This document shows, one piece after another, positions 1-6,650 of a DNA stretch of 27,863 nucleotides; the first letter of the stretch is position 1; each line of letters opens with the position of its first letter. The DNA is taken from the IMG/VR virus record IMGVR_UViG_3300048791_000073, positions 1 to 27,863 of that record. One strand, given 5' to 3'. The stretch is from a virus. Position numbers and translations under genes: made by a program. The notes beneath the pieces are model-generated. The model saw only the letters and a list, made by a program, of their open reading frames with translations, was not told the origin of the DNA and searched no databases.

Positions 1-169
1 CGCAATGATTTGTCACTGAATCATCCTTTAGGTGACAAAGTTTCGCTCCCCTTCATTTCCTTTCTCGGTCACAGGTATTGTCCACCATCCGTTGACCCAA
101 TAGGCTATCAACATTGGACTAATAATGTATTTTGTATCTATACACAATTAACAAAAGAATAATGAATTT
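1..169. other. Leader region with inverted repeat, no gene
   Basis: No convincing gene is seen. Positions 9-16 (TTTGTCAC) and 32-39 (GTGACAAA) form a perfect 8-bp inverted repeat with a 15-nt spacer, which could be an operator or a hairpin terminator of something to the left. The stretch before the first gene is AT-rich. A three-codon frame (ATG AAT TTA TGA, 162-173) overlaps the ATG of the first gene by four bases, imitating the ATGA junctions used throughout the block. Confidence 0.5.
92..140 (+). promoter_or_regulatory. Possible promoter of the + strand early block
   Basis: This is the AT-rich stretch directly upstream of the first gene of the + block. TTGACC and TTGGAC are possible -35 hexamers, and TAATAAT or TATACA possible -10 hexamers, but no pair has ideal spacing. 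The assignment rests mainly on position, because no other gap of this size precedes the + strand run. Weak. Confidence 0.25.
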
Positions 170-649
170 ATGACACCCAATCTCTCCTCCCTCACAACCA
201 CCGACAAAATCCGTCTAGCTGCGGAATTTGACAAGCAGAAACCAAGACCAATGACCACCCCAACAACCGAAATAGACAGTGTTGACGACAGTGTTGACGC
301 CAACCTAATCAGCCTTGAAAACTTTCCGCACTTGCACAAGAAGGTTGTCTATGCCGACTTCGCCCGCAAACTAGAGCGTGAACGGGATGAGGCGATAGAC
401 TATGCAAAACGTCAAGATAGAGTATTGCAAATATACTTGAACGAACTCACCCAACTCCGCAAGGTATGTGATGAGTTGGCAGAGTATGGAGACAGATTGA
501 ATGTTGCTAATGCCGACTTCTTGCATTTACTAGCTGGTCATTCACTTGATTGTGACTGTCCCCGTTGTGAAAGTTGTGTTGCATATCAAAAAGCCCTCAC
601 CAACTACTCCACCCTCCCACACGTCATCAAGGCGAAAGGGCTGAAATGA
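170..649 (+). CDS. Hypothetical early protein with coiled coil and Cys cluster
   Basis: 159 aa, function not recognised. The N-terminal ~45 residues are Thr/Ser/Asp-rich and look disordered; the DNA here carries a short duplication (agtgttgacg twice near 278-297). Residues ~60-115 are charged and heptad-like (ARKLERERDEAIDYAKRQDR), typical of the small coiled-coil proteins in phage early operons. Near residues 127-135 lies CDCPRCESC, a compact Cys cluster that could bind zinc. The ATG at 170 has no Shine-Dalgarno sequence. The stop overlaps the next ATG (ATGA at 646-649), so the two are probably translationally coupled. First gene of the + block. Confidence 0.7.
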   Translation: MTPNLSSLTTTDKIRLAAEFDKQKPRPMTTPTTEIDSVDDSVDANLISLENFPHLHKKVVYADFARKLERERDEAIDYAKRQDRVLQIYLNELTQLRKVCDELAEYGDRLNVANADFLHLLAGHSLDCDCPRCESCVAYQKALTNYSTLPHVIKAKGLK

Positions 650-774
650 TTAACTTCATCCTAGGATTTATTTGCTGCTATTTAATTTTCGATTTTATCT
701 GGTTAGTAATCGTATTCAAATGGCTATCTGGTGATATTGAAATAACTCTTAAAAAGAAAGAAAACAAACAATGA
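646..774 (+). CDS. Small membrane protein (42 aa)
   Basis: Starts at the ATG overlapping the previous stop (ATGA), giving a 42-aa protein that begins MINFILGFICCY. A longer frame from 574 is open, but its first 24 residues lie wholly inside the previous gene and look random, so I prefer 646. Residues 2-26 are one strongly hydrophobic segment, followed by a short charged tail ending KKKENKQ, consistent with one membrane helix and a cytoplasmic basic tail. It overlaps the next gene by four bases (ATGA at 771). No function is assignable; small inner-membrane proteins in phage early operons are common. Confidence 0.65.
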   Translation: MINFILGFICCYLIFDFIWLVIVFKWLSGDIEITLKKKENKQ

Positions 775-1001
775 AAACAGCGGAAGAATGGATAACCGTA
801 GAGCCTCTAAATATACTGGATGGTGAACTGCCACTACACCAGATACGCAGAATCCAACTCGACGCCTTCAAAGCTGGTGAGAGGTTTGCGGCGGAAAAGC
901 TGGACGAAGTAACTGCTGCTGGTGAAGATTCATACTCAATGCGCGAATCATGTCAGGAGGCCATCCTCACCGACGCCAACAACCGAAACACACTACCATG
1001 A
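771..1001 (+). CDS. Hypothetical early protein (76 aa)
   Basis: 76 aa, soluble, acidic, no recognised domain. The middle (IQLDAFKAGERFAAEKL) is an amphipathic helix of a kind common in small phage proteins. It starts on an ATGA overlap with the upstream membrane protein and ends on another ATGA overlap with a 20-aa frame at 998. The overlaps at both ends and the protein-like composition support it as a real gene. Function unknown. Confidence 0.65.
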   Translation: MKTAEEWITVEPLNILDGELPLHQIRRIQLDAFKAGERFAAEKLDEVTAAGEDSYSMRESCQEAILTDANNRNTLP

Positions 1002-1060
1002 TAAATTTACTGGAAGAAGACAATCTATTTTGTTGGTGGAAAATGATTACATACGAATAA
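998..1060 (+). CDS. Possible 20-aa mini-protein
   Basis: A 21-codon frame (begins MINLLEEDNL) starting on an ATGA overlap with the upstream stop and ending 4 nt before the next ATG at 1065. It fills the gap between two genes exactly, and that packing is the main reason to take it seriously. It is short, acidic, with a WW pair and no clear membrane segment. It could also serve only to carry ribosomes to the next start. Confidence 0.4.
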   Translation: MINLLEEDNLFCWWKMITYE

Positions 1061-1064
1061 CAAT

Positions 1065-1403
1065 ATGACCACCATCCAAGCAGAACAAAAGGCAAGAGAG
1101 TTAGCAAATGGAATTGCTAAAACTTACTTCAAAGCTAATGAAGGAAGTATTTTCAAAGAAGTTAGCCTTAAATACCAAAAACAATTAACAGAACAAATAA
1201 TTAAAGAATTAGAACTCACCCTCCTAATACAAAAAGCCGATGCGTTGGATACAAAATGGCAAGAGATTAAAGCACTCCAAGAATATCAAGAGCATCACTT
1301 TAATGGTGATGTTGGATATATTCACATATGCGATTTACCAGAATTTATTGAACAATTAAAACAAGTGTTAGAAGCTGCAAAACAGAAAGGTTTTGAACTA
1401 TGA
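1065..1403 (+). CDS. Hypothetical helical protein (112 aa)
   Basis: 112 aa, almost entirely predicted helix, rich in Lys, Glu and Gln (for example KYQKQLTEQIIKELELTLL, then LPEFIEQLKQVLEAAKQKG). No known domain recognised. The start follows an A-rich tract (gaataacaat) with no Shine-Dalgarno sequence, like most starts here. The stop overlaps the ATG of the next gene (ATGA at 1400). Confidence 0.65.
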   Translation: MTTIQAEQKARELANGIAKTYFKANEGSIFKEVSLKYQKQLTEQIIKELELTLLIQKADALDTKWQEIKALQEYQEHHFNGDVGYIHICDLPEFIEQLKQVLEAAKQKGFEL

Positions 1404-1717
1404 AACCTCAAGACATTATTGAAGCAATAGCCGTATTGGATGGATTTTTAATCAATGGAACATTCAACGATGAGCCATTATTTTTCAAAGAACATAAAGG
1501 TGTAACTTGGCAATACCTTCCACCATACCTCACCTCCCGTGACGCCATTGTGCCGGTGATTGAGAAGAACTATCCAGACAAGATTGCTGCCTCTTTAGTG
1601 CAAGTTTTGCAAAATAGTCCGGGCTGCAATCGCGTCACAAACGCTTGGATAATGACAGCTACTCCCTCCCAACTCTGCGAAGCCCTGTTAAGAGCCACTG
1701 GAAAGTGGATTGACTAA
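1400..1717 (+). CDS. Phage ABA-sandwich-like small protein
   Basis: 105 aa. Two segments match the pattern of the small phage family carrying the 'phage ABA sandwich' fold: PPYLTSRDAIVPVIEK (residues ~47-62) and, at the C-terminus, TPSQLCEALLRATGKW. Family members usually combine a Y-L-x-S-x-D-A-I core with a C-terminal R-A-x-A-x-L-x-A-x-G-x-W motif; their role is unknown. The family call rests on motif memory, not a search. Coupled to the upstream gene by ATGA; followed four bases after its stop by the ATG of a 24-aa hydrophobic peptide. Confidence 0.6.
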   Translation: MKPQDIIEAIAVLDGFLINGTFNDEPLFFKEHKGVTWQYLPPYLTSRDAIVPVIEKNYPDKIAASLVQVLQNSPGCNRVTNAWIMTATPSQLCEALLRATGKWID

Positions 1718-1721
1718 ACTT

Positions 1722-1796
1722 ATGATACCTATTCCAGTTCAAGTTTTTATTTACACCGGAGCGTTTGCTCTTTTTGCATGGGTTTACTATGTATAA
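1722..1796 (+). CDS. 24-aa single-helix membrane microprotein
   Basis: A 25-codon frame beginning MIPIPVQVFIYTG and ending AWVYYV. The whole peptide after the prolines is hydrophobic and aromatic, long enough for one membrane helix. It sits in the gap between the ABA-sandwich protein (stop 1717) and the next gene (1818). Hydrophobic microproteins also occur at 646 and 4715 in the same block, which makes a genuine gene more likely. No function known. Confidence 0.45.
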   Translation: MIPIPVQVFIYTGAFALFAWVYYV

Positions 1797-1817
1797 AAGA
1801 CTTATTTTCTAAATAAC

Positions 1818-2261
1818 ATGTCCCACTCCCCCTTTACTAACCTTGGTTCAAACCAAGACCCTGATGACTGGCACTCCCAAGCTCTCGACCGTGAAATAGA
1901 AAAACAAAACAACAAAAATATGCAACCAAACACAGAATTCAAAAATCCATTTCTCGACGTTCCAAAAGAAGAAGTAACACGTTCAACACTAATTGTTCCA
2001 CATAAAATTCAAGCAATAATAAAAAACTTCGAGCCTAAAGATGGCGCGATTCAGACAACAATAAGTATTTTACTACAAAAACTAACCCATGAACTCTCAA
2101 CCAGTGGAATTGAAACAGCCGATAGAAACGCCTATCACCGAGCAGTCTCCAACTGCACCCTTACCCTCGGTGGAGTTACAACAACTGATACAAAACGAAG
2201 CCCCACTGCTAAGTCTCCCACCCGGAGTAAGTCTCCTCGCGCCACCAAAAGCATTAGTTGA
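1818..2261 (+). CDS. Hypothetical protein, C-terminal part overlapped by next gene
   Basis: 147 aa. Residues 1-105 look like real protein: an Asn/Asp/Gln-rich N-terminus (NLGSNQDPDDW), then HKIQAIIKNFEPKDGAIQTT and ILLQKLTHEL, a helical segment. After ~residue 110 the sequence turns into Ser/Thr/Lys/Pro-rich material (KSPTRSKSPRATKSIS) that looks like a read-through tail. The last 173 bases are overlapped in the +1 frame by 2089-2409, whose composition looks more protein-like there. Either the two genes really overlap or one gene changes frame near 2090-2150. The ATG follows ttctaaataac with no Shine-Dalgarno. Confidence 0.6.
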   Translation: MSHSPFTNLGSNQDPDDWHSQALDREIEKQNNKNMQPNTEFKNPFLDVPKEEVTRSTLIVPHKIQAIIKNFEPKDGAIQTTISILLQKLTHELSTSGIETADRNAYHRAVSNCTLTLGGVTTTDTKRSPTAKSPTRSKSPRATKSIS

Positions 2262-2409
2262 TATGACACCAGAAGAAATGTCAACTTGGCATGGAAAGTT
2301 GCGTGACCATAGAAACTTTCAAACAATGCAGGCGCATTTAGCATCTGTATCAATAAAAACAGAAAAGAAAACAAGTAAAAAACCCGTAGATATGAGTGAT
2401 TTTGTATGA
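2089..2409 (+). CDS. Hypothetical protein with Pro-rich linker
   Basis: 106 aa in the +1 frame relative to the preceding gene, overlapping it by 173 nt. The N-terminal half is rich in Pro, Gln, Glu and Leu (QPIETPITEQSPTAPLP), like a flexible linker. The C-terminal half (DMTPEEMSTWHGKLRDHRNF, then charged residues ending KKPVDMSDFV) is helical and basic. The stop overlaps the next start (ATGA at 2406), which anchors this frame as the translated one at the 3' end. It may be the 3' part of a single frameshifted gene with 1818-2261. Function unknown. Confidence 0.6.
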   Translation: MNSQPVELKQPIETPITEQSPTAPLPSVELQQLIQNEAPLLSLPPGVSLLAPPKALVDMTPEEMSTWHGKLRDHRNFQTMQAHLASVSIKTEKKTSKKPVDMSDFV

Positions 2410-3395
2410 ACTTACCCCCTATTCCCTTAACTGACGGAGCTTTCTTAATTGATAACTCTAGTCTTGAAAAACTACGCTGTCCGCGTGCCTTTGAATACTC
2501 GGAACTATGGCATAAAGTTCCTATAGCCGAACGAGCTGGTGCGAACTTTGGCTCAACAATCCATCGAGGCTTGGAGAATCGTTATGCACTTCTTGGCACT
2601 AATCCAGTCGACCAACTAACGGAAGTCTTAATCGAGTCCGTTATGCGTCAATGGCTTGATGAAAACCCGCAGCCAGAAAACGAATTTCGTAATTTCAATC
2701 ATGCTTGTAAAATGATGGCGGTGTATAATAACATTTACAAGAAAGAAGAGTGGAAAATTCTTACTAACCAGCAAGGAAAGCCAATTATTGAGGCGACTTT
2801 TGCGTTACCGTTTGGGAACGTTAAAATAGGAACAGATATTGTTTCTACTGCACAAGGAGAATATAACGAAGATGTAACTGTCCCCATCATCTACTGCGGC
2901 AAAATCGACCTAGGTATCGAAGACCATAACGGCATCTGGAGCTTTGACCACAAGACCACTTTCCAATTCGGCGACACTTTCGACAAGCAAATGTCAATGG
3001 ACGGTGGACAACTTGGTTACTGCTGGGCGTTACAGCAAGTTACCGGCAAGAAACCACAAGGCTACATCATTGATGCTATTCGAGTCCGACGCCCCACAAA
3101 GAAAGATGAGTTTGCGGAAAAAAGCTGTATTGATGGAACAGACTTTAAGCGAACTCCTTATTATGTTTCTCAAGACATGCTTGATGAATGGAAGAATGAT
3201 GTTTTAACTCTAATACAAAACATCTTCGCTTACTCGGCCAACGGACACTTTCCTAGACATCGCTGGAACTGCACGAATAAATTTGGCTTATGTGATTATT
3301 TTGATGTTTGTAGCACAGTAATAAACCAACGAGAGCAGATTCTTAATTCGAGTCTGTTTGAAGAAAACAAATGGAGTAAAGGATTGAAGGTATGA
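2406..3395 (+). CDS. Cas4/RecB-like PD-(D/E)XK exonuclease with Fe-S cluster
   Basis: 329 aa. The nuclease core is visible: H53 in STIHRGLE, D168 in YCGKIDLGI and D181-H-K183 in WSFDHKTT, matching H, D and D/E-x-K of the RecB/Cas4 superfamily. Four cysteines are placed as in iron-sulfur members: C25 (KLRCPRAFEY) and C289, C296, C302 (WNC-x6-C-x5-C near the C-terminus). In phages such proteins usually act as recombination exonucleases that make ssDNA for an annealing or Sak4-type partner, and a Sak4-like ATPase lies 211 bp downstream. Length is usual for phage members. ATGA overlaps join it to both neighbours. It is not evidence of a CRISPR locus; no array is seen. Confidence 0.88.
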   Translation: MNLPPIPLTDGAFLIDNSSLEKLRCPRAFEYSELWHKVPIAERAGANFGSTIHRGLENRYALLGTNPVDQLTEVLIESVMRQWLDENPQPENEFRNFNHACKMMAVYNNIYKKEEWKILTNQQGKPIIEATFALPFGNVKIGTDIVSTAQGEYNEDVTVPIIYCGKIDLGIEDHNGIWSFDHKTTFQFGDTFDKQMSMDGGQLGYCWALQQVTGKKPQGYIIDAIRVRRPTKKDEFAEKSCIDGTDFKRTPYYVSQDMLDEWKNDVLTLIQNIFAYSANGHFPRHRWNCTNKFGLCDYFDVCSTVINQREQILNSSLFEENKWSKGLKV

Positions 3396-3610
3396 AACTA
3401 AAAAAACTAACACTAGATGATAAAGAAATCGTGCAAGCTGTGCAAATGTTTCTTGCAACTCAAGGCATAACTTGTCCAATTCATTGTGTTTCAAAACCAT
3501 ATAGTTGGTCTGAAATGGAAGTTACCTTTCAATTTGAAATACCAGAAGAAAAACCGCCAATAACCACGCCAGAAGAACTTGGCGCAGCGATTGAGAAAGG
3601 TGTTGTATGA
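3392..3610 (+). CDS. Hypothetical protein (72 aa)
   Basis: 72 aa between the nuclease and the Sak4-like ATPase, joined to both by ATGA overlaps (3392-3395, 3607-3610). Residues 1-35 form a helix plus a C-P-I-H-C motif, followed by MEVTFQFEIPEEK and an acidic C-terminus. No domain recognised. Its fixed place inside the recombination module suggests an accessory role, which is inference from position only. Confidence 0.6.
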   Translation: MKLKKLTLDDKEIVQAVQMFLATQGITCPIHCVSKPYSWSEMEVTFQFEIPEEKPPITTPEELGAAIEKGVV

Positions 3611-4383
3611 AATTGATAAGAGAACTCCGAATGGGCGCTCCTAAAACATTCAAAACAGGAGCCGTTGTCGGTTCTTACCCTAAACCCCTTCTCTATTTCG
3701 GCTTTGACCATGGAGGGATTGACGTAATCCCCGCGACTAAAGTCGAACCTTTTGATTGTTGTCACGCTGATATTGACTTCGTCAAAGCTGGCGCGTTTAA
3801 CTTAACAGAACCTAAAAAACCTATAACTTGTATTGATTATTCAACAGTCTGTCCTATAATTTTAAGTCTTGACTACCTTCCAACCAAAAGTCAAGAAGGG
3901 ATGCAAACGTTCTATCGAGACTATAATCAACTCACAGGAAAAACCGTAATCCCATACAAGACTATAGTTTTTGATTCTGTCACTGGCTACATGGACATAA
4001 TCATGTCGCATTTGTCCTCCTTCAATCCTAACGGTATGGCCGATGCACGTTACTGGGCATTTCAAGTTGGACAAAAGGTAAGGCAACTTATTCTTTCTTC
4101 GACATGTCTTCCTGCTCATGTAGTTTTCATCATGCACTCTACCATCGAAAAGGATGAACTTACTCAACAAATTCGAGAACTTCCTTCGGTGTATTCAGGC
4201 CTTCGGAATGATATTTGTGGCTTGTTTTCACAAGCGTTTTATGCTACGAAAAATAACGGTAAGCCAGTCCTTTGGACAAATGATAAACTCTTTGTTAAGG
4301 GTATTGGACCTAGGTGGCCAGCAAATCTTCCACAAGAACTTGCACCTGATTTTAAGTCAATTTATGGAAAGGAAGTTATATGA
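3607..4383 (+). CDS. Sak4-like RecA-fold ATPase (recombinase)
   Basis: 258 aa. It has the layout of the Sak4 single-strand annealing/recombination ATPases: a P-loop at the very N-terminus (M9-GAPKTFKTGA, Lys16), a strand with FDHGG, a Walker B at YKTIVFDSV (Asp123) and a later HSTIEKDE region at the position of the polar sensor. The P-loop is unusual: the Gly before Lys-Thr in GxPKxGKT is Phe15. Phage Sak4 proteins bind ssDNA and promote annealing with an SSB partner, and an SSB-like gene follows two genes later. ATGA overlaps at both ends. Family call fairly sure, enzymatic competence less so. Confidence 0.8.
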   Translation: MKLIRELRMGAPKTFKTGAVVGSYPKPLLYFGFDHGGIDVIPATKVEPFDCCHADIDFVKAGAFNLTEPKKPITCIDYSTVCPIILSLDYLPTKSQEGMQTFYRDYNQLTGKTVIPYKTIVFDSVTGYMDIIMSHLSSFNPNGMADARYWAFQVGQKVRQLILSSTCLPAHVVFIMHSTIEKDELTQQIRELPSVYSGLRNDICGLFSQAFYATKNNGKPVLWTNDKLFVKGIGPRWPANLPQELAPDFKSIYGKEVI

Positions 4384-4715
4384 AAACTAAACCCGACCTC
4401 AATCTCGAACGAATGTCGCATGAGAAGGTTAATAACATAATCAAAGAAGTCACTGATAAAATAGTTGCTCCAACGAAGACCTTCCGTGATGAAATTGTCG
4501 AACGCGCCAATCTTATTACCAAAGAAATTCATGACGAGTTCATGCGTCAGAATAAAATCCGTATTATCCCAATGACAAAGAAAGACGCTGTGGATAGTCT
4601 TTGTGAACTTTACAAAATAAAATATAACACCTGGACAAAGGATGAACTTCTTGAAAACCTTTCCCTTCTCCAAGCGTGTTATCATGGAGAGTCTTACCAT
4701 AACTCTTTAATATAA
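4380..4715 (+). CDS. Hypothetical charged helical protein (111 aa)
   Basis: 111 aa, mostly helix with mixed charge (KVNNIIKEVTDKIV, then RANLITKEIHDEFMRQ, then TKKDAVDSLCELYKIKY). No domain recognised. Starts on an ATGA overlap with the Sak4-like gene. Its TAA shares one base with the ATG of a 26-aa membrane peptide (TAATG at 4713-4717). Position suggests membership of the recombination module. Confidence 0.62.
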   Translation: MKTKPDLNLERMSHEKVNNIIKEVTDKIVAPTKTFRDEIVERANLITKEIHDEFMRQNKIRIIPMTKKDAVDSLCELYKIKYNTWTKDELLENLSLLQACYHGESYHNSLI

Positions 4716-4795
4716 TGCACCACATCGCCACTTTGCTATTGTTAATCCTCGTTACAATAGCGATAGTAGAAACTATACGAGGAAATAAAAAGTAG
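4715..4795 (+). CDS. 26-aa single-helix membrane microprotein
   Basis: A 27-codon frame starting on a TAATG junction with the previous stop. It begins MHHIATLLLLILVTIAIVE and ends in a short basic tail (RGNKK). The hydrophobic stretch of ~17 residues plus positive tail is a textbook single membrane helix with a cytoplasmic C-terminus. The coupled start and the occurrence of other hydrophobic mini-genes in this block argue for real expression. Function unknown. Confidence 0.5.
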   Translation: MHHIATLLLLILVTIAIVETIRGNKK

Positions 4796-4820
4796 AAAAC
4801 AAAGAAAGCTAAGAAATCGT

Positions 4821-5279
4821 ATGATAACAGCCCCTCCATTAGACTTGGACTTAAATACAGTCGACACATCAATGCCGCTCATAGCAGACGGCTCGATTGT
4901 TGACTTAAGTTTCGTCAAAGTCGAAGAGAAACCAACCAAAACACCGGGAGTTGAAATGCTCTCATTGGACATGGTGACAACTGGACCGAGTAAAGCGCAA
5001 GATGGTGCAGACCTTGGTGCGGGCATCCATGTCTTCCATAACCTTGTGCTCTCTCCGTCGGGTAAAGGAACATGGGATATGGTTGCAAGAAACATTGCAT
5101 CGGTAACTCAAGCGGCAGGAGTCACTACGACCTATGGTGACCTCGTTGCGAATCCGGTTGCTGTGTTGCAAGGACAGAACGTTCGTGCTAAAATTCGTGT
5201 TGTGCCGGAAGGTGTTACGAAAGAAGGCAAGGCGTTTAGGGCAAAGAATGAAGTGTCGGTGTTCATGAAGGTTAGTTAA
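4821..5279 (+). CDS. Putative ssDNA-binding protein (DUF669-like)
   Basis: 152 aa. After an acidic N-terminal segment (DLDLNTVDTS) the protein is rich in beta strand: DGSIVDLSFVKVEEKP, MLSLDMVTTG, HVFHNLVLSPSGKGTWDM, and QGQNVRAKIRVVPEG-TKEGKAFRAKN near the end. This order (strand, strand, loop with a helix, then a strand with G-x-x-V-x-A-x-I) resembles the OB-fold phage SSB-like group often labelled DUF669, commonly encoded next to Sak4 ATPases and Cas4-like nucleases. There is no acidic C-terminal tail like that of cellular SSB. The call rests on composition and context. A hairpin lies immediately downstream (5293-5316). Confidence 0.55.
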   Translation: MITAPPLDLDLNTVDTSMPLIADGSIVDLSFVKVEEKPTKTPGVEMLSLDMVTTGPSKAQDGADLGAGIHVFHNLVLSPSGKGTWDMVARNIASVTQAAGVTTTYGDLVANPVAVLQGQNVRAKIRVVPEGVTKEGKAFRAKNEVSVFMKVS

Positions 5280-5292
5280 TGAAGCAAACCGG

Positions 5293-5324
5293 TGCTCCAG
5301 CGGTATATCTGGAGCAATAATTTT
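5293..5324 (+). terminator. Hairpin between SSB-like gene and ParB-methyltransferase
   Basis: TGCTCCAG (5293-5300), an 8-nt loop, CTGGAGCA (5309-5316): a perfect 8-bp stem followed by ATAATTTT. It resembles a weak intrinsic terminator. Because the next start codon is at 5328 it could equally control translation. It sits in the largest + strand gap between two main genes, so attenuation between the recombination and replication genes is plausible. Confidence 0.5.
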
Positions 5325-5327
5325 AAC

Positions 5328-6650
5328 ATGAAGATAGTAATAAACGACATCAAAATCGGCCCTCGTCAACGTCTTGACCTCGGTAATATAACGGAACTAG
5401 CTGACTCGTTAAAACGCCTTGGTCAAATTCATAACATTGGCGTCAACGAAAACAACCTTCTTATATGGGGACGCCGCCGTCTTGAAGCTGCACGTCTTCT
5501 TGGTTGGCAGGAGATTGAAGCTACGGTAAGAGCCGATCTTACCGACATTGACGAGCAAGAAATCGAACTTGAAGAAGATATTAAACGAAAGAACCGCACT
5601 TGGCAGGAAGAAACAATTGCTATGGCGAAACTCTACGCATTAAAGTCTCGTCAAGCACGGGTGAAGAATGAATCCTTTGGAGTTAGAGAAATGTCTGACT
5701 ACATCGGCGTGTCAACTGCTATTGTAAGTCAATACGTCTTTAATGTTGCTGTGCCTTTGCTTAATGAACCAAAAGATAAAGAACTGTGGGAAGCAAAGAA
5801 CTTTACTGCTGCTCTTGAAGTCCTGCGTGCACGACAAGAAAAAGAAACTGCAAAAGAAATGGAAAAACGTCATGCTGCTGCTAAAGACGCTATTGCGAAA
5901 ATGGTTGTTGTAACAACAAGTAATCCTTCCTCTCCAAGTTCTGTTAAGATTCTAAACGAAACTCTCATGCCGAAAAAGGTTGGAATGACGTTAAGTCTCC
6001 GCGACCGCGCTATGGCGTATAATCAAGCTTTTTCCCACCTCGGTCCACCGAACACTGACCTTTTTTACAGCAATAAAAACGACCGCGAGTTCATCACCGG
6101 CTTCTGGTTCGTTGGCGGTGCAAACATATCAGAACTCTATGGCAGTTATCAAATTGAATACCTTAAACGCATTGAATCACTTTTTCCTGACGCAATTAAA
6201 GTTATACATCTTTTTGTTGGCAGTCTTCCTCCATCAGAAAAGTATCTACGTGTAGGCTTACCTCAAGGAGAAACAAAACCCGATATTGAATGTGACGCTC
6301 ATTATTTGTCGAGTAAATTGCCTTTTAAGTGTGATTTGGTGTATGCCGACCCACCATATTCAGTGGAAGACTCCGAACATTATCAAAATTCAATGGTTAA
6401 TAGAGAACGGATTCTTGAAGAATGTGCATTAGTTCTTAATGATAATGGTTATGTTGTTTGGATTGACCAAGCACTTCCTATATTCAAAAATGAACTCCTA
6501 TCCTTCGTCGGCGCAATCGGATACATTCGTTCAACAGCAAACCGTTTTCGCATAGTATCAATCTTTCGTAAAGCAAAAATATGTCCAACTATCAAATCAT
6601 CACTCCCAAGCGAAAGCACACCCTTACCGAAGACGGCGGACTTTGTATAA
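5328..6650 (+). CDS. ParB-N domain fused to DNA methyltransferase
   Basis: 440 aa from ATG 5328. A GTG 12 codons upstream (5292) is open but would translate through the hairpin, so I reject it. Residues 1-~115 are a ParB/Srx-like domain: INDIKIGPRQR, then W47-GRRRLEAARLLG. Residues ~125-150 look like a helix-turn-helix (VREMSDYIGVSTAIVSQYV). From ~214 a class I SAM methyltransferase follows: motif I-like HLFVGS (His294) and motif IV D341-P-P-Y, typical of N6-adenine/N4-cytosine DNA methyltransferases. It likely recognises and methylates phage DNA, protecting it from host restriction. The repeated 22-nt element lies at the domain junction (5942-5963), just before in-frame Met214. The C-terminal ~24 residues are overlapped by the next gene. 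Confidence 0.82.
   Translation: MKIVINDIKIGPRQRLDLGNITELADSLKRLGQIHNIGVNENNLLIWGRRRLEAARLLGWQEIEATVRADLTDIDEQEIELEEDIKRKNRTWQEETIAMAKLYALKSRQARVKNESFGVREMSDYIGVSTAIVSQYVFNVAVPLLNEPKDKELWEAKNFTAALEVLRARQEKETAKEMEKRHAAAKDAIAKMVVVTTSNPSSPSSVKILNETLMPKKVGMTLSLRDRAMAYNQAFSHLGPPNTDLFYSNKNDREFITGFWFVGGANISELYGSYQIEYLKRIESLFPDAIKVIHLFVGSLPPSEKYLRVGLPQGETKPDIECDAHYLSSKLPFKCDLVYADPPYSVEDSEHYQNSMVNRERILEECALVLNDNGYVVWIDQALPIFKNELLSFVGAIGYIRSTANRFRIVSIFRKAKICPTIKSSLPSESTPLPKTADFV
5942..5963 (+). promoter_or_regulatory. Repeated dyad element, copy 1 (inside ParB-methyltransferase gene)
   Basis: TGTTAAGATTCTAAAC followed by GAAACT: 20 of 22 bases match the copy before the helicase gene. It is followed three bases later by ATG (5967), in frame with the gene (Met214, at the start of the methyltransferase domain). 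It may serve as an internal promoter or start signal for a separate methyltransferase product and the polymerase genes beyond. Confidence 0.6.

Noticed and set aside
162-173. Three-codon frame ending on the ATG of the first gene
   Set aside because: Far too short to call; the ATGA overlap can arise by chance. Mentioned only in the leader entry.
1842-1857. Near-perfect palindrome CTTGGTT-CA-AACCAAG
   Set aside because: It lies inside coding sequence, has only a two-base loop and does not recur; probably chance.
2406-3395. Cas4-like gene as a sign of a CRISPR system
   Set aside because: No repeat-spacer array, Cas1 or Cas2 is visible, and the neighbours (Sak4-like ATPase, SSB-like) point to phage recombination.
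5292-5327. GTG-start extension of the ParB-methyltransferase by 12 residues
   Set aside because: It would translate through the hairpin at 5293-5316 and adds sequence unlike ParB N-termini; ATG 5328 gives the normal start.
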